From Betaproteobacteria bacterium (GTDB lineage Bacteria; Pseudomonadota; Gammaproteobacteria; Burkholderiales; Thiobacillaceae): a DNA stretch of 64,000 nucleotides. Position 1 is the stretch's first letter. The number at the start of each line of letters is the position of its first letter. The DNA lies in the NCBI GenBank assembly GCA_016234655.1, contig JACRAU010000011.1, positions 124,001 to 188,000 of the forward strand. Reading direction: 5' to 3'. The notes under the pieces are model-generated. The model ran no database searches. It was not told where the DNA came from and worked only from the letters and a program-made list of their open reading frames with translations. Shown here piece after piece: positions 16,064-25,027 of this stretch. A program made the position numbers and the translations under genes.

Positions 16064-18145
16064 TTATTGCCGTGCCTGGAATGTGTCGCGTTCGAGTATC
16101 TCGTCGATGCCGTCGAGCAGCCACTGCCGATTGATGGGCTTGGCGACATGGCCCGCGAACAGGCTTCGGTCGCGTAGCGCGGCGATATCGTCCGGATTTT
16201 CGGCGGTGATGGCTATGATCGGGATGTGCCGTGTCGCCACCGCTGCTTTCAATCGCGCCGCGACCTCGAGGCCGCTCATGTCGGGCATGTCGATATCCAA
16301 AAGGATGAGATTGGGCCGCGCTTCGCGCGCAATGCGTAGACCCGTTGTGGGGACGGTGGTTTGCAGCAGCCTGTAGGCCGGTCGCGCCGCCAGGATTTGG
16401 CTGACCAATTGCTGGCTGATCGGGTTGTCTTCGATATAGAGCAGGGTGACTTCGCCGGGCTTGCCGGCTTGGTGGCCGATGGGGCCTTCCGGGCTGGCCG
16501 CTTCGCCGATATAGGGCAAATCGACCCAGAACGTCGAGCCCTTGCCGAGTTCGCTGCTGAACCCTAGTTCGCCCCCCATGATCTCGATGATCTGCTTGGA
16601 CAAGGACAGTCCGATACCCGTGCCCTCGATATTGGAAAACTCCTTACCCAAGCGGGCGAACGGCACGAATAGCTTGCGTTGCTTCTCGGGGCTGATGCCA
16701 AGGCCGGTATCGGTCACGCCGAAGCGCAGTATGCTGTCCGGCCTGTGTGTGCAGGACAGCTCGACCGATCCCTGTGCGCGGTTGTATTTGATGGCGTTGC
16801 TGACCAGGTTGAGCAGGGTTTGCAGCAGGCGCGTGCGGTCCGCGCGCACGAGCGCATTCGAGCAGGCCTCGGTCCGGACGACGATGGCAATGCCGTGGTG
16901 CCGGGCCGTGGCTTCGGTCATGCTCGTGCAGGCCTCGATCAAATCGCCGACCTGGACCGATTCGATCGAAAGCTGCATGCGTCCGGCCTCGACCCGGGAG
17001 AGGTCGAGCACATCGTTGATGAGCTTGAGCAGATGCTCGCCCGACATATAGATTTCCCCGATATTTTCCCGATGCTCGCGGCTCAACTCGGGGTCGTCCC
17101 GCATCAGTTGCGAGAAGCCGAGGATGGCATTGAGCGGGGTGCGCAACTCGTGGCTCATGGCCGACAGGAACGACGATTTGGCCTGGTTCGCCGCCTCCGC
17201 CGCCATCTTCGCCTTGCGCAAGGTCTGTTCGGCCTCCCAGCGCTCGGTCACGTCGCGCACCGCCGCACAGGTATGGGTTCCATTGGCGAAGGCAAAGCTG
17301 CTCAGGGTGACATCGGCCGGAAACTCGCTGCCGTCCTTGCGCCGCGCGAAGACGTCGCGGTTGGCTTGTATGCCCGCCGCCGGCTGGAGCGCCGGCATGA
17401 CGGCAGCCATCGTATTGCCGCGAAGCGCTTCTTCCGTATAGCCGAATTGCTCGACCGCCCGCTGATTGATGAGCTCGATCCGGCCTTGGTCGTCGACGAT
17501 GAACAGCGCGTCGGGCGTGGCTTGCAGCAGATTGCGGAAACGCGTCTCGGAGGCCTGGGCCTCTTGGCGCAAAACGAGATTGGCTTGGTAGCCGAGATAG
17601 ATGCGGCGCGAGGTCAGCAGCATCATGACCAGGAAGAAGACCGTCAATAGCGCGACGGTAGGGGAGATGCCCTCGCCTTGAAGGAGATAGCGCAGGACGA
17701 AAGGCAATAGCGCCAAGGCCAGGAATAAAGAGATGCTTTGCCATTGGTAGGATAGGGTGCTGACCGCCCCGGCGGCGGTCCCGGCGATCACCAAGGTCAA
17801 CAAAAGCTGATGCGCGGCGCTGTCCGCCGGGAAGATGGCGAACGCGGTGCCGCCCCATACCACGCCGGACAATACGACACCGACATAAAAACGCGCCTGC
17901 CATGCCGCCGCCGTGGGGGGGTAGGGCGACTGCCGCCGATAGACGCGCATCACGGCGTAGCGCCCCAATAGCATGGCGGCAAGGGCAAGGGACCAGCCGA
18001 GGAGTTGATGGGCCGGCACTTGGCCACCGAGCATGGCCACGATGATGATGCTATTGACCACGCTGGCTACCAGCCCCAGAGGCAGGGCCTCGTATAGCTG
18101 TTTGACCTGCTCTGTCCGGATGGGGTCGAGCGCGGCGCGGCTCAT
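16064..18145 (-). CDS. hybrid sensor histidine kinase with PAS and receiver domains
   Basis: 693 residues. The first 200 hold about six hydrophobic segments (for example GLVASVVNSIIIVAMLGG and VALLTVFFLVMMLL), then a PAS domain (ATPDALFIVDDQGRIELINQ) with its PAC tail. The HisKA motif SAMSHELRTPLNAILGFSQL carries the phospho-His. The ATPase has N box NLVSNAIKYN and G boxes DTGLGISPEK and GTGIGLSLS. A C-terminal receiver carries the phospho-Asp in LILLDIDMPDMSG. No output domain is present, so phosphate presumably passes to an unseen partner. It is six bases upstream of earP; this may be co-transcription without shared function. The signal is unknown. Confidence 0.88.
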   Translation of the reverse strand: MSRAALDPIRTEQVKQLYEALPLGLVASVVNSIIIVAMLGGQVPAHQLLGWSLALAAMLLGRYAVMRVYRRQSPYPPTAAAWQARFYVGVVLSGVVWGGTAFAIFPADSAAHQLLLTLVIAGTAAGAVSTLSYQWQSISLFLALALLPFVLRYLLQGEGISPTVALLTVFFLVMMLLTSRRIYLGYQANLVLRQEAQASETRFRNLLQATPDALFIVDDQGRIELINQRAVEQFGYTEEALRGNTMAAVMPALQPAAGIQANRDVFARRKDGSEFPADVTLSSFAFANGTHTCAAVRDVTERWEAEQTLRKAKMAAEAANQAKSSFLSAMSHELRTPLNAILGFSQLMRDDPELSREHRENIGEIYMSGEHLLKLINDVLDLSRVEAGRMQLSIESVQVGDLIEACTSMTEATARHHGIAIVVRTEACSNALVRADRTRLLQTLLNLVSNAIKYNRAQGSVELSCTHRPDSILRFGVTDTGLGISPEKQRKLFVPFARLGKEFSNIEGTGIGLSLSKQIIEIMGGELGFSSELGKGSTFWVDLPYIGEAASPEGPIGHQAGKPGEVTLLYIEDNPISQQLVSQILAARPAYRLLQTTVPTTGLRIAREARPNLILLDIDMPDMSGLEVAARLKAAVATRHIPIIAITAENPDDIAALRDRSLFAGHVAKPINRQWLLDGIDEILERDTFQARQ

Positions 18146-18278
18146 GGCGCGATGCCCCGTCGAGCGGACGATCTATGCTCTAATGTAAACCGCCCAGGGC
18201 ATTGAGCGTCCATTGTCCTGGTAGAAGTGGGATGGCCAGCGCCAGCTCGTGTCATCATTTTCGTAATGATAGCCCTTA

Positions 18279-18545
18279 GAGCCTATTTCAGAAGGAAACG
18301 TGCCCCGCGTTGAGGTCAGGATCGGATGGATGCAAGGCGCGGCGCGCAGTCGATGGTCATTCCATCGACAAGCGGCGCAACGCAGCAGACGCCGATCCTG
18401 ACCTCAACCCGAAGGGCCGGTTGCCTGCGGGTGCATTGCCGCGTTGCGGGTGGCTCGTGGAGAATAACTACACTTCGCCCCCCGCGCCTTGCACTGCATC
18501 CCGCAGGCAACCGGCGCGGGGTACGTTTCCTACTGAAATAGGCTC
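18279..18545. mobile_element. MITE-like element with 31-bp terminal inverted repeats and TTA duplication
   Basis: The ends (18279-18309 and 18515-18545) are inverted repeats matching at 29 of 31 bases, beginning GAGCCTATTTCAG. TTA flanks both sides (18276-18278 and 18546-18548), as expected for a 3-bp target duplication. Inside are two more inverted pairs: 18309-18325 with 18392-18408 (17/17), and 18416-18435 with 18495-18515. No transposase is encoded; the small frames inside are not convincing. The ends and TNA-type target look like an IS5-family (IS1031-type) derivative. It ends 25 bp before radA and fills most of the 425-bp gap between the kinase gene and radA. Confidence 0.8.
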
Positions 18546-18570
18546 TTACATGCGCAACACGAATTGATCC

Positions 18571-19929
18571 ATGTCCAAATCCAGCGTCCTTTATGTATGT
18601 AACCAATGCGGCGGACAGTCCAGCAAATGGCAAGGCCAATGCCCGAGCTGCCTGGCCTGGAACACCTTGTCCGAGACCGTGGCCGAGGCCAAGTCGCGCC
18701 GTTTCCAATCCCTGGCCAAGAGCGAAGGGGTCGTCAAGCTGGCGCAGGTGCGGACCAAGGAGACGCCACGGCACGGCACCGGCCTATCCGAATTCGACCG
18801 CGTGCTCGGCGGTGGCCTGGTGCCGGGCGGCGTGGTACTGATCGGCGGCGACCCCGGCATCGGCAAGTCCACCTTGCTATTGCAGGCCTTGGCCATGCTG
18901 GCCGATCGGCGCAAGGTGCTTTATGTCAGCGGCGAAGAATCGGCCGGCCAGATCGCCTTGCGCGCCAAGCGGCTGGAATTGGCCGAGGCCGATTTTCCCT
19001 TGCTGACCGAGATTCGGCTCGAGGCCATCCTCGGCACCTTGCATGCCGAGCGGCCCGAGATCGTGGTGATCGACTCGATCCAGACCGTCTACACCGAGGC
19101 CTTGCAGTCCGCGCCCGGCAGCGTGGCCCAGGTGCGCGAATGCGCGCAAGAGCTGACGCGCCACGCCAAGACCCACGGCACCTGCATCATCATGGTCGGC
19201 CATGTCACCAAGGAGGGGGCCTTGGCCGGCCCGCGCGTGCTGGAGCACATCGTCGACACCGTGCTCTATTTCGAGGGCGACACCGGCTCCAGCTACCGCC
19301 TGGTGCGCGCCTTCAAGAACCGCTTCGGCGCGGTGAACGAACTGGGCGTGTTCGCCATGACCGAAAAGGGGCTCAAGGGCGTCAACAACCCTTCGGCGCT
19401 CTTTCTCAACCGTAGCGAGCGCGAGGCGCCCGGCTCGTGCGTGATCGTGGCGCAAGAAGGCACGCGGCCGCTGCTGGTGGAGATACAGGCCCTGGTCGAT
19501 GCCGCGCACACCCCAACGCCGCGCCGGTTGACGGTAGGGCTCGATCCCAACCGCCTGGCCATGTTGTTGGCGGTGCTGCACCGGCACGGCGGCATCGGCT
19601 GCTCCGATCAGGATGTCTTCGTCAACGCGGTGGGCGGGGTGCGCATCGCCGAACCGGCGGCCGATCTGGCCGTGCTGATGGCGGTGTTTTCTTCCATACG
19701 CAACAAGCCCTTGCCGCACAAACTGGCGGTGTTCGGCGAGATCGGCCTATCGGGCGAGATTCGTCCGGTGCAACGGGGGCAGGAACGCATCCGCGAGGCG
19801 CTCAAGCTCGGCTTCGACACCTTGCTGGTGCCCAAGGCCAACCTGCCGAAGCAGAAGAGCGGGGAGGCGCGGATCGTCGGTTTGGAGAGCCTGGCGGAGA
19901 TGCTCGACTACGCCAGGCAGTACGGCTAG
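18571..19929 (+). CDS. radA: DNA repair protein RadA (branch-migration helicase)
   Basis: 452 residues. A zinc finger (Cys10, Cys13, Cys24, Cys27) is followed by a RecA-like ATPase with Walker A GGDPGIGKST at 92-101, the RadA-specific KNRFG motif near 249-253, and a C-terminal Lon-protease-like domain (FVNAVGGVRIAEPAADLAVL). RadA helps process recombination intermediates with RecA. A MITE-like element lies immediately upstream and may replace or alter its promoter. The stop codon overlaps the convergent SDR gene by four bases. Confidence 0.97.
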   Translation: MSKSSVLYVCNQCGGQSSKWQGQCPSCLAWNTLSETVAEAKSRRFQSLAKSEGVVKLAQVRTKETPRHGTGLSEFDRVLGGGLVPGGVVLIGGDPGIGKSTLLLQALAMLADRRKVLYVSGEESAGQIALRAKRLELAEADFPLLTEIRLEAILGTLHAERPEIVVIDSIQTVYTEALQSAPGSVAQVRECAQELTRHAKTHGTCIIMVGHVTKEGALAGPRVLEHIVDTVLYFEGDTGSSYRLVRAFKNRFGAVNELGVFAMTEKGLKGVNNPSALFLNRSEREAPGSCVIVAQEGTRPLLVEIQALVDAAHTPTPRRLTVGLDPNRLAMLLAVLHRHGGIGCSDQDVFVNAVGGVRIAEPAADLAVLMAVFSSIRNKPLPHKLAVFGEIGLSGEIRPVQRGQERIREALKLGFDTLLVPKANLPKQKSGEARIVGLESLAEMLDYARQYG

Positions 19930-20711
19930 TAGTCCTGCTCGCCGGAACCCTGGCGGCACTTGATGACTTGGCCTCGGCTGCCCTGGCCGTCGCTACCCAA
20001 TAGATACAGGAAATAGGGCACCAGATCCTCGGGTTTGGCCAGGTCTTCCTTGTATTCGCCCGGATGCGTGCGCGAACGCTGCGGCGAATGCATCGGGCCG
20101 GGGATCAGCATATTGATGCGCGGATTGGCCTGGCCTTCCCACTCCTCGGCCTGAATCTTCAAATAGGTGTGCATTGCCGCCTTGGATACGGCGAAACCGC
20201 CCCAGAAGGCGGCCGGCTTGTCGCCATGGCTCTCGCCGACCAGCACCACCGAGGCATCGGGTACGCGCTTGAGCAGCGGCTCGCAAGCGCGGGTCAGGGC
20301 GAACGGCGCCATCGCGTTCACCCGGAACAGGTCCAGCCACTGTTCGCCGGTCTGGATGCTCAGGGGCGACAGGTTGTAGAACAGCGAGGCGCTGTGCACG
20401 ATGCCGTCCAGCCGCTTCAACTGCCAGCCGATGGAGCTGGCCAGCGCCTCGTAGTCCTTGTCTTGGGCCGTAGCCAGATCGGTCGAGAAGATGACCGGCT
20501 CCGGCCCGCCGGCGGCGACGATCTCGTCGTAGACCTGTTCCAGCTTGGCGACCTGCCGGCCGCTCAGGATGACCGTGGCGCCGTGTACCGCGCAGGCGAT
20601 GGCGACCGCGCGGCCCAGGCCTTGGCCCGCGCCGGTGATGAGGATGACGCGATCCTTGAGTAGATCGGGCGCGGCTCGATAGTCTTTGATGGGGGTCTTG
20701 GCTGCCTGCAT
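19926..20711 (-). CDS. YciK-like SDR oxidoreductase with Phe at the expected Tyr position
   Basis: 261 residues from ATG 20711, chosen because AAAGG lies seven bases upstream; the frame continues upstream into Arg-rich sequence with no family character. The Rossmann loop is ITGAGQGLGRAVAI and the middle has DGIVHSASLFYNL. The catalytic segment reads FWGGFAVSKAAM: the Lys is in place, but the residue expected to be Tyr in YxxxK is Phe. The YciK-like branch may tolerate this, or the enzyme may have altered activity. The substrate is unknown. It ends four bases inside radA on the opposite strand. Confidence 0.8.
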   Translation of the reverse strand: MQAAKTPIKDYRAAPDLLKDRVILITGAGQGLGRAVAIACAVHGATVILSGRQVAKLEQVYDEIVAAGGPEPVIFSTDLATAQDKDYEALASSIGWQLKRLDGIVHSASLFYNLSPLSIQTGEQWLDLFRVNAMAPFALTRACEPLLKRVPDASVVLVGESHGDKPAAFWGGFAVSKAAMHTYLKIQAEEWEGQANPRINMLIPGPMHSPQRSRTHPGEYKEDLAKPEDLVPYFLYLLGSDGQGSRGQVIKCRQGSGEQDY

Positions 20712-20780
20712 GACACGGCCTTTACGAAGAGGCCGCAGTATAACAAGGCGGCAGCCGGGCCGCCGCCTTGCCATGCGAGG

Positions 20781-21125
20781 TCAAAGCTTGGGCGCCGGGG
20801 CCTCCGCCGGGCGGGATTGGCGGAACGGCTTGGCTTCCTTGCGCAAGGCCTCGTGCAGCGGCCGCAGTTCTTCCCGCAGTTGCTCGCGGGCCTGCGCCTC
20901 CTTCTGTTCGCAGGCGCGATAGGCCGGCGGCGTCTTGGCCGCCTGGATGCAGTCTTCGGCCTCTTGCAGGATGCGGATGCGGCCGTGATGGCTGCGCGAT
21001 TCGATGGCCTTGAGCTTGTCGAACATCTGCTGCCAGCCCGGCTGGCCTTCGGCCGGGGGCGTCTCCTCGGCCGTGGCTAGGCCGCTCACGGCGATGAGGA
21101 TGAGGCTGATCAGGGTCTTGTTCAT
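20781..21125 (-). CDS. small periplasmic protein of unknown function
   Basis: 114 residues with a clear Sec signal peptide (MNKTLISLILIAVSGLATA, cleavage near residue 19) and an AGGAG ribosome site. The mature part is helical and charged, with two cysteines (in EDCIQAAK and YRACEQKE) that could pair. The tail is rich in Pro and Ala. I do not recognise a family. It lies between the SDR and hpnE genes, on the same strand as both. Confidence 0.65.
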   Translation of the reverse strand: MNKTLISLILIAVSGLATAEETPPAEGQPGWQQMFDKLKAIESRSHHGRIRILQEAEDCIQAAKTPPAYRACEQKEAQAREQLREELRPLHEALRKEAKPFRQSRPAEAPAPKL

Positions 21126-21205
21126 GGTCGTCTCCTAACGGTGGGGTGGAGACTTGACTCTAGGCCCGGCCCCCCGATACAGGGGTTTCAGGCCGCAACA
21201 GGCTG

Positions 21206-22498
21206 TTAACGAGTTGTTTCGATCTGTTCGCGGATCAGTCGGGCGCAGGCGATGCCGCTACGCACGGCGCCTTCCAAGGTGGCGGGGTAGTCGCTGCGGG
21301 TGTAATCGCCGGCTAGGTAGAGGCCGGGCAGGGCGGTGGCGTTGTCCGGTCGCTGCATATTCGGCACGGCGGCGAAGGTGGCGCGTTTTTCCGCGATAAG
21401 TAGCGCATCGCGCAGATCGGGCAGGGCCGGTACGGCCCGGCGCAACTGGCCGAGCACCGCATCGAGCAGCGCCTGCTTGCCCATGGACAGATGCGGCCCT
21501 TCGGCGCTGATCACCACGCTGGCCAGGCCCGGCCCGATATCGCCACGGTCGAACAACCACTGGCCGGGGCCACGGTCGAGCCCGAGCATGGGCACGGCCA
21601 GTTCGAGGTCGAGCTCGAAGCTCAGCCACAAGGTCAGGATGGGCTGGTAGCCGAAGCCGGCGACCAGGCGCGCGACCGGCGCCAACTCCGGCAAGTGCGC
21701 CAGCATGCCGGGCAATTGGGCCGGATGGCTGGCGCAGACCACGTGGTCGAACACCGCGTCCCGGCCGCTCAGGCGAAGGCCCAGGGCATCATGGGTGACG
21801 GCGTCGATGCGCTGTCCCAGCTCGATGCGTCCGCCCCTGGCCCGGATGAAGGCCGCTGCGGCATCGGGCATGAGCCTGCCCAGATCGGCCCGCGGCAACA
21901 GCAGGTCGCTGTCGGCCCGGCCGGCGCCGAGGCTGTCGCGCAGCACATTGCAGAATATCTGGGCCGAGGCCTGGGCCATGGGCGTGTTCAGGGCGGCAAG
22001 ACAGATCGGCTCCCACAGGTGGCGGCGCAAGGCCTCGGTCTGGCCGTGCCGATCCAGCAACTCGGAGAGGCTGCAATCGCCGGGTAAACGGTAGCCCTGA
22101 TGCTTCAAGGCCTCGATGAAGCGGGCGGCGGCCCACTTGTCGCGCCAGCTCAGGCCGCGTGCGGCCAGCAGGCCCAGGGCGACATGCAGCGGCGCCGGCA
22201 AACGGGGCAGGGCGAGGCGGAAAGCAGGCGGTTGGTCGAAGACGAAGGGGCGGCGCTCCAGGAGATCGTCCTGGCCCAGCCTGGTCAGCAGCCGCAGCGT
22301 TTCGCGGTAGGCGCCGATCAGGATGTGCTGGCCGTTGTCGATGGCCATGCCTTGCCAATCGAGCCGGCGGGCGCGGCCGCCCAAGTGCTTGGCGGCCTCG
22401 AACACGGTGGCCGGCAGGCCCTGGTCAGCCAATTCGACCGCGCAGGCCAGACCGGCCCAGCCGCCGCCGATGACGGCGATGCGGCTCGGCTGCGTCAC
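21206..22498 (-). CDS. hpnE: hydroxysqualene dehydroxylase HpnE
   Basis: 430 residues of an FAD-dependent amine-oxidase-type fold. The N-terminal dinucleotide motif is IAVIGGGWAGLACAVELA, and the C-terminal FAD contact is LPGLYLAGDYTRSDYPATLE. HpnE reduces hydroxysqualene to squalene, the last step of the HpnCDE route. GTG 22498 was chosen because it overlaps the hpnD stop (GTGA) and places the FAD motif at residues 6-23; the longer frame runs into hpnD. Third gene of the hpnC-hpnD-hpnE operon. Confidence 0.92.
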   Translation of the reverse strand: MTQPSRIAVIGGGWAGLACAVELADQGLPATVFEAAKHLGGRARRLDWQGMAIDNGQHILIGAYRETLRLLTRLGQDDLLERRPFVFDQPPAFRLALPRLPAPLHVALGLLAARGLSWRDKWAAARFIEALKHQGYRLPGDCSLSELLDRHGQTEALRRHLWEPICLAALNTPMAQASAQIFCNVLRDSLGAGRADSDLLLPRADLGRLMPDAAAAFIRARGGRIELGQRIDAVTHDALGLRLSGRDAVFDHVVCASHPAQLPGMLAHLPELAPVARLVAGFGYQPILTLWLSFELDLELAVPMLGLDRGPGQWLFDRGDIGPGLASVVISAEGPHLSMGKQALLDAVLGQLRRAVPALPDLRDALLIAEKRATFAAVPNMQRPDNATALPGLYLAGDYTRSDYPATLEGAVRSGIACARLIREQIETTR

Positions 22499-23328
22499 CC
22501 GCGCACCCAGGTACGCCAGGCCAGCCACAGCTTGCGCAGCGGGGTCAGCGACACCCGGCAACGCAGGACCGGAAAGCCGTCGCGGCGAATCTCGTCGAGC
22601 AAGGTGCGGTAGATGGCGGCCATGATCAGGCCCGGCCGCTGGGCCTTGCGGTCGGTGGCGGGCAGGGTGGCCAGGGCCTGGCGGTAGAACTCGTCGGCGC
22701 GCCGGTACTGGAATTCCATGAGATTGCGGAAGGCCTCGGTCTCGCGGCCTTGCAGGATGTCGGCCTCGGCCACGCCGAACCGGGCCAGCTCGTCCTGCGG
22801 CAGATAGATGCGGCCGCGCCGAGCATCCTCGCCGACATCGCGGATGATGTTGGTCAACTGGAAGGCCAGACCGAGCAGGCCGGCATATTTATGGGTGGCA
22901 TGCTCGCGATAGCCGAAGATCGACGCGGCCACCTCGCCGACCACGCCGGCCACCCGGTGGCAATACAGGCGCAGGGTACGAAAATCCGGGTAACGGTGTT
23001 GGCTGGCATCCATCTCCATGCCGTCGAGGACTTCCAGAAAGGCCTCTTTCGGCAGGCCGTAGGCGGCCACCCCCGCTTGCAGGGCCTGGGTCACCGGATG
23101 GCCCGGCTGGCCGGCATAGAGCCGGTCGATCTCGTCGCGCCACCAATTAAGCTTGGCCTGGGCGACGGCCGGCTCCTGGCATTCGTCGGCGACGTCGTCG
23201 ACCTCTCGGCAGAAGGCATAGAAGGCGGTGATCGCCTGCCGCCGCGCCAGCGGCAGGAAGCGGAAGCTGTAGTAGAAGCTGGAGCCGCTGGCGGCGGCCT
23301 TCTCTTCGCAGTATCGATGAACGTCCAT
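22495..23328 (-). CDS. hpnD: presqualene diphosphate synthase HpnD
   Basis: 277 residues of the trans-isoprenyl diphosphate (squalene/phytoene) synthase family. The first Asp-rich motif is REVDDVADE, and the second is in QLTNIIRDVGEDARRGRIYL. HpnD joins two farnesyl diphosphates to presqualene diphosphate. It starts six bases after hpnC and overlaps hpnE, so the three genes form a tight operon for hopanoid precursors. The cyclase gene (shc) is not in the window. Confidence 0.93.
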   Translation of the reverse strand: MDVHRYCEEKAAASGSSFYYSFRFLPLARRQAITAFYAFCREVDDVADECQEPAVAQAKLNWWRDEIDRLYAGQPGHPVTQALQAGVAAYGLPKEAFLEVLDGMEMDASQHRYPDFRTLRLYCHRVAGVVGEVAASIFGYREHATHKYAGLLGLAFQLTNIIRDVGEDARRGRIYLPQDELARFGVAEADILQGRETEAFRNLMEFQYRRADEFYRQALATLPATDRKAQRPGLIMAAIYRTLLDEIRRDGFPVLRCRVSLTPLRKLWLAWRTWVRG

Positions 23329-23334
23329 CCGTAT

Positions 23335-24180
23335 CTATTTCTTTCTCAAGGCGCGCCACAGCATATACAGCCAGTCGCTTGGGCCGAGTTTAGGGCGTTG
23401 ATGAAACATGTCGCCATGACTGCGGTGCAGTTTATACAGGATGCGCTCGCCGCCCAGGATGATCAGCCGCATCTCGAAGCCGATACGGCCCTTGAGCACG
23501 CGGCCGAGCGGGGCGCCGGCGGCCAGCAGCTTACGCGCGCGCTCGATCTGCTCGCGCATGAAGAGCTGCCACAAGCCGTCGGTGCGACCCTCGGCGATCT
23601 GGCGCTCGCCGATGCCGTAGCGCGCCATCTCGTCCTGCGGAAAATAGACCCGGTCTTTCTGCCAGTCGATCGCAACATCCTGCAGGAAGTTGATGATTTG
23701 CAAGGCCGAGCAGATGCCGTCCGAATAGGCCTCGTTGCGCGGCGCATCGGCGTGGTAGAGCTTGAGCAGCAGGCGGCCGATGGGGTTGGCCGATTTGCGG
23801 CAATAGCGCATGACCTCGCCGAAATCGGCATAGCGCTTTTTGGTGCAATCCTGGGCGAAGGCGTCGAGCAGGTCGTGGAACAAGGGGAAAGGCAGGCCGT
23901 GCCGGCGAATGGCCTCGCCCAGTTCGACGAAGATTGGATGAGTCGCGGCTTCGCCTCGCTCTAACAGGCGCAGTTGTTCGCGAAAGGCCTCCAGTTCCGC
24001 CAGCCGGGCATCCGTAGGCGCATCGCCCTCGTCGGCGATGTCGTCGGCCGCGCGGGCGAAGCGATAGATGGCTTGAATTGGACGGCGTAAGCGCTTGGGC
24101 AGAAAGATCGAGGCGACCGGGAAATTTTCGTAATGGCCGACGTTGACCAGGGTAGGGCGGGGCGACTGGGCGGTGGTCAT
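23335..24180 (-). CDS. hpnC: hydroxysqualene synthase HpnC
   Basis: 281 residues, paralogous to HpnD. The Asp-rich motifs are RAADDIADE and INFLQDVAIDWQKDRVYF. The family opening VNVGHYENFPVASIFLP begins about 12 residues in. ATG 24180 was chosen because the frame upstream runs through the tRNA-Leu gene on the other strand. HpnC converts presqualene diphosphate to hydroxysqualene. First gene of the operon. Confidence 0.93.
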   Translation of the reverse strand: MTTAQSPRPTLVNVGHYENFPVASIFLPKRLRRPIQAIYRFARAADDIADEGDAPTDARLAELEAFREQLRLLERGEAATHPIFVELGEAIRRHGLPFPLFHDLLDAFAQDCTKKRYADFGEVMRYCRKSANPIGRLLLKLYHADAPRNEAYSDGICSALQIINFLQDVAIDWQKDRVYFPQDEMARYGIGERQIAEGRTDGLWQLFMREQIERARKLLAAGAPLGRVLKGRIGFEMRLIILGGERILYKLHRSHGDMFHQRPKLGPSDWLYMLWRALRKK

Positions 24181-24213
24181 GGTTAGGTCGTATTGGGCGC
24201 AAATGGCGCGCAT

Positions 24214-24244
24214 TTGCGCCTGACAGCAAGGCAACCGGTATATT
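24214..24244 (+). promoter_or_regulatory. candidate promoter of tRNA-Leu
   Basis: TTGCGC (24214-24219) and TATATT (24239-24244) are separated by 19 bases and end 15 bases before the tRNA. The spacing is long, so this is tentative. Confidence 0.4.
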
Positions 24245-24259
24245 ACACTTCGCGCTTTC

Positions 24260-24344
24260 GCGGAAGTGGCGGAATTGGTAGACGCACTGGATTTAGGTTC
24301 CAGCGCCGCAAGGTGTGCAGGTTCGAGTCCTGTCTTCCGCACCA
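24260..24344 (+). tRNA. tRNA-Leu (anticodon TAG)
   Basis: 85 bases with acceptor stem GCGGAAG/CTTCCGC, the type II variable arm expected for leucine, T-loop GGTTCGAGTCC and an encoded CCA. The anticodon loop between CTGGA and TCCAG reads TTTAGGT, giving TAG. Confidence 0.97.
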
Positions 24345-24379
24345 AAATCAAATCTGAATCTCTGTCGACGGTGATACGG

Positions 24380-24799
24380 ATGTCCGAAAGCTTGATCCGA
24401 CAAAAGGCCGCGCTCACCCTGGCCGCCGCCAAGAAGGTGCTGGCCGCGGCCGAGGCCGAGGCCGTGAAACAAGGCTGGCCGGTGGTCATCGCCGTGGTCG
24501 ACGATGGCGGCCATCCCCTTTGCCTGTCCCGGCTCGACGGCGCGCAGCACGGCAGCGTCGCCATCGCCATCGCCAAGGCGCAGGCGGCGGTGGCCTTCAA
24601 ACGGCCGACCAGCGCGTGGTCCGAGGCCCTGGCCGGCGGCCGTTTGGGCGTGCTCGGCTTGCCCGGCGTGGTCCCGTCCGAAGGCGGCATGCCGCTTGCC
24701 CTGGAGGGCCACATCATCGGCGCGATCGGCGTCAGCGGCGTGCAAGCGCATGAGGACGGCCAGATCGCCTCGGCGGGCGTCAACGTCCCGCTGAGCTAA
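24380..24799 (+). CDS. GlcG/HbpS family protein
   Basis: 139 residues of the GlcG/HbpS (DUF336) family: AAAKKVLAAAEAEAVKQGWP, then VVIAVVDDGGHPLCLSRLDG, and the C-terminal IGAIGVSGVQAHEDGQIASA. Some members bind haem or corrinoids and others accompany glycolate or diol use; the role here is unknown. There is no signal peptide. ATG 24380 is preferred over GTG 24371, which is also in frame. It lies 35 bp after tRNA-Leu. Confidence 0.85.
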   Translation: MSESLIRQKAALTLAAAKKVLAAAEAEAVKQGWPVVIAVVDDGGHPLCLSRLDGAQHGSVAIAIAKAQAAVAFKRPTSAWSEALAGGRLGVLGLPGVVPSEGGMPLALEGHIIGAIGVSGVQAHEDGQIASAGVNVPLS

Positions 24800-25027
24800 G
24801 TTCGACGCCCCGTGCTCGGGGCGAAGTCCGACGGCTTTCGTGTTATTCTTCCGGCCGTTGCGAAATCCGGGGGCTAGGCCCTAAATCCCGCTCGAAATTC
24901 CGAGGCGGTGGATTTGAATTCCCATTTAATTCAGTGTGTTATCGCGACAATCGCACGCCATGCCGGCCGCTCGCCCGGGCCCGATGGCGGCCATTGCCGC
25001 AAAGTCTGTCGCTCGAAGGAAAGCATG

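Noticed and set aside
18310-18567. 85-codon open frame inside the MITE-like element
   Set aside because: It is made by the palindromic sequence itself, has no ribosome site and no protein family character.
24801-24825. Hairpin CGCCCCG/CGGGGCG after the GlcG-like gene as a terminator
   Set aside because: The stem is strong but no T-run follows; it may only be a structured spacer before tig.
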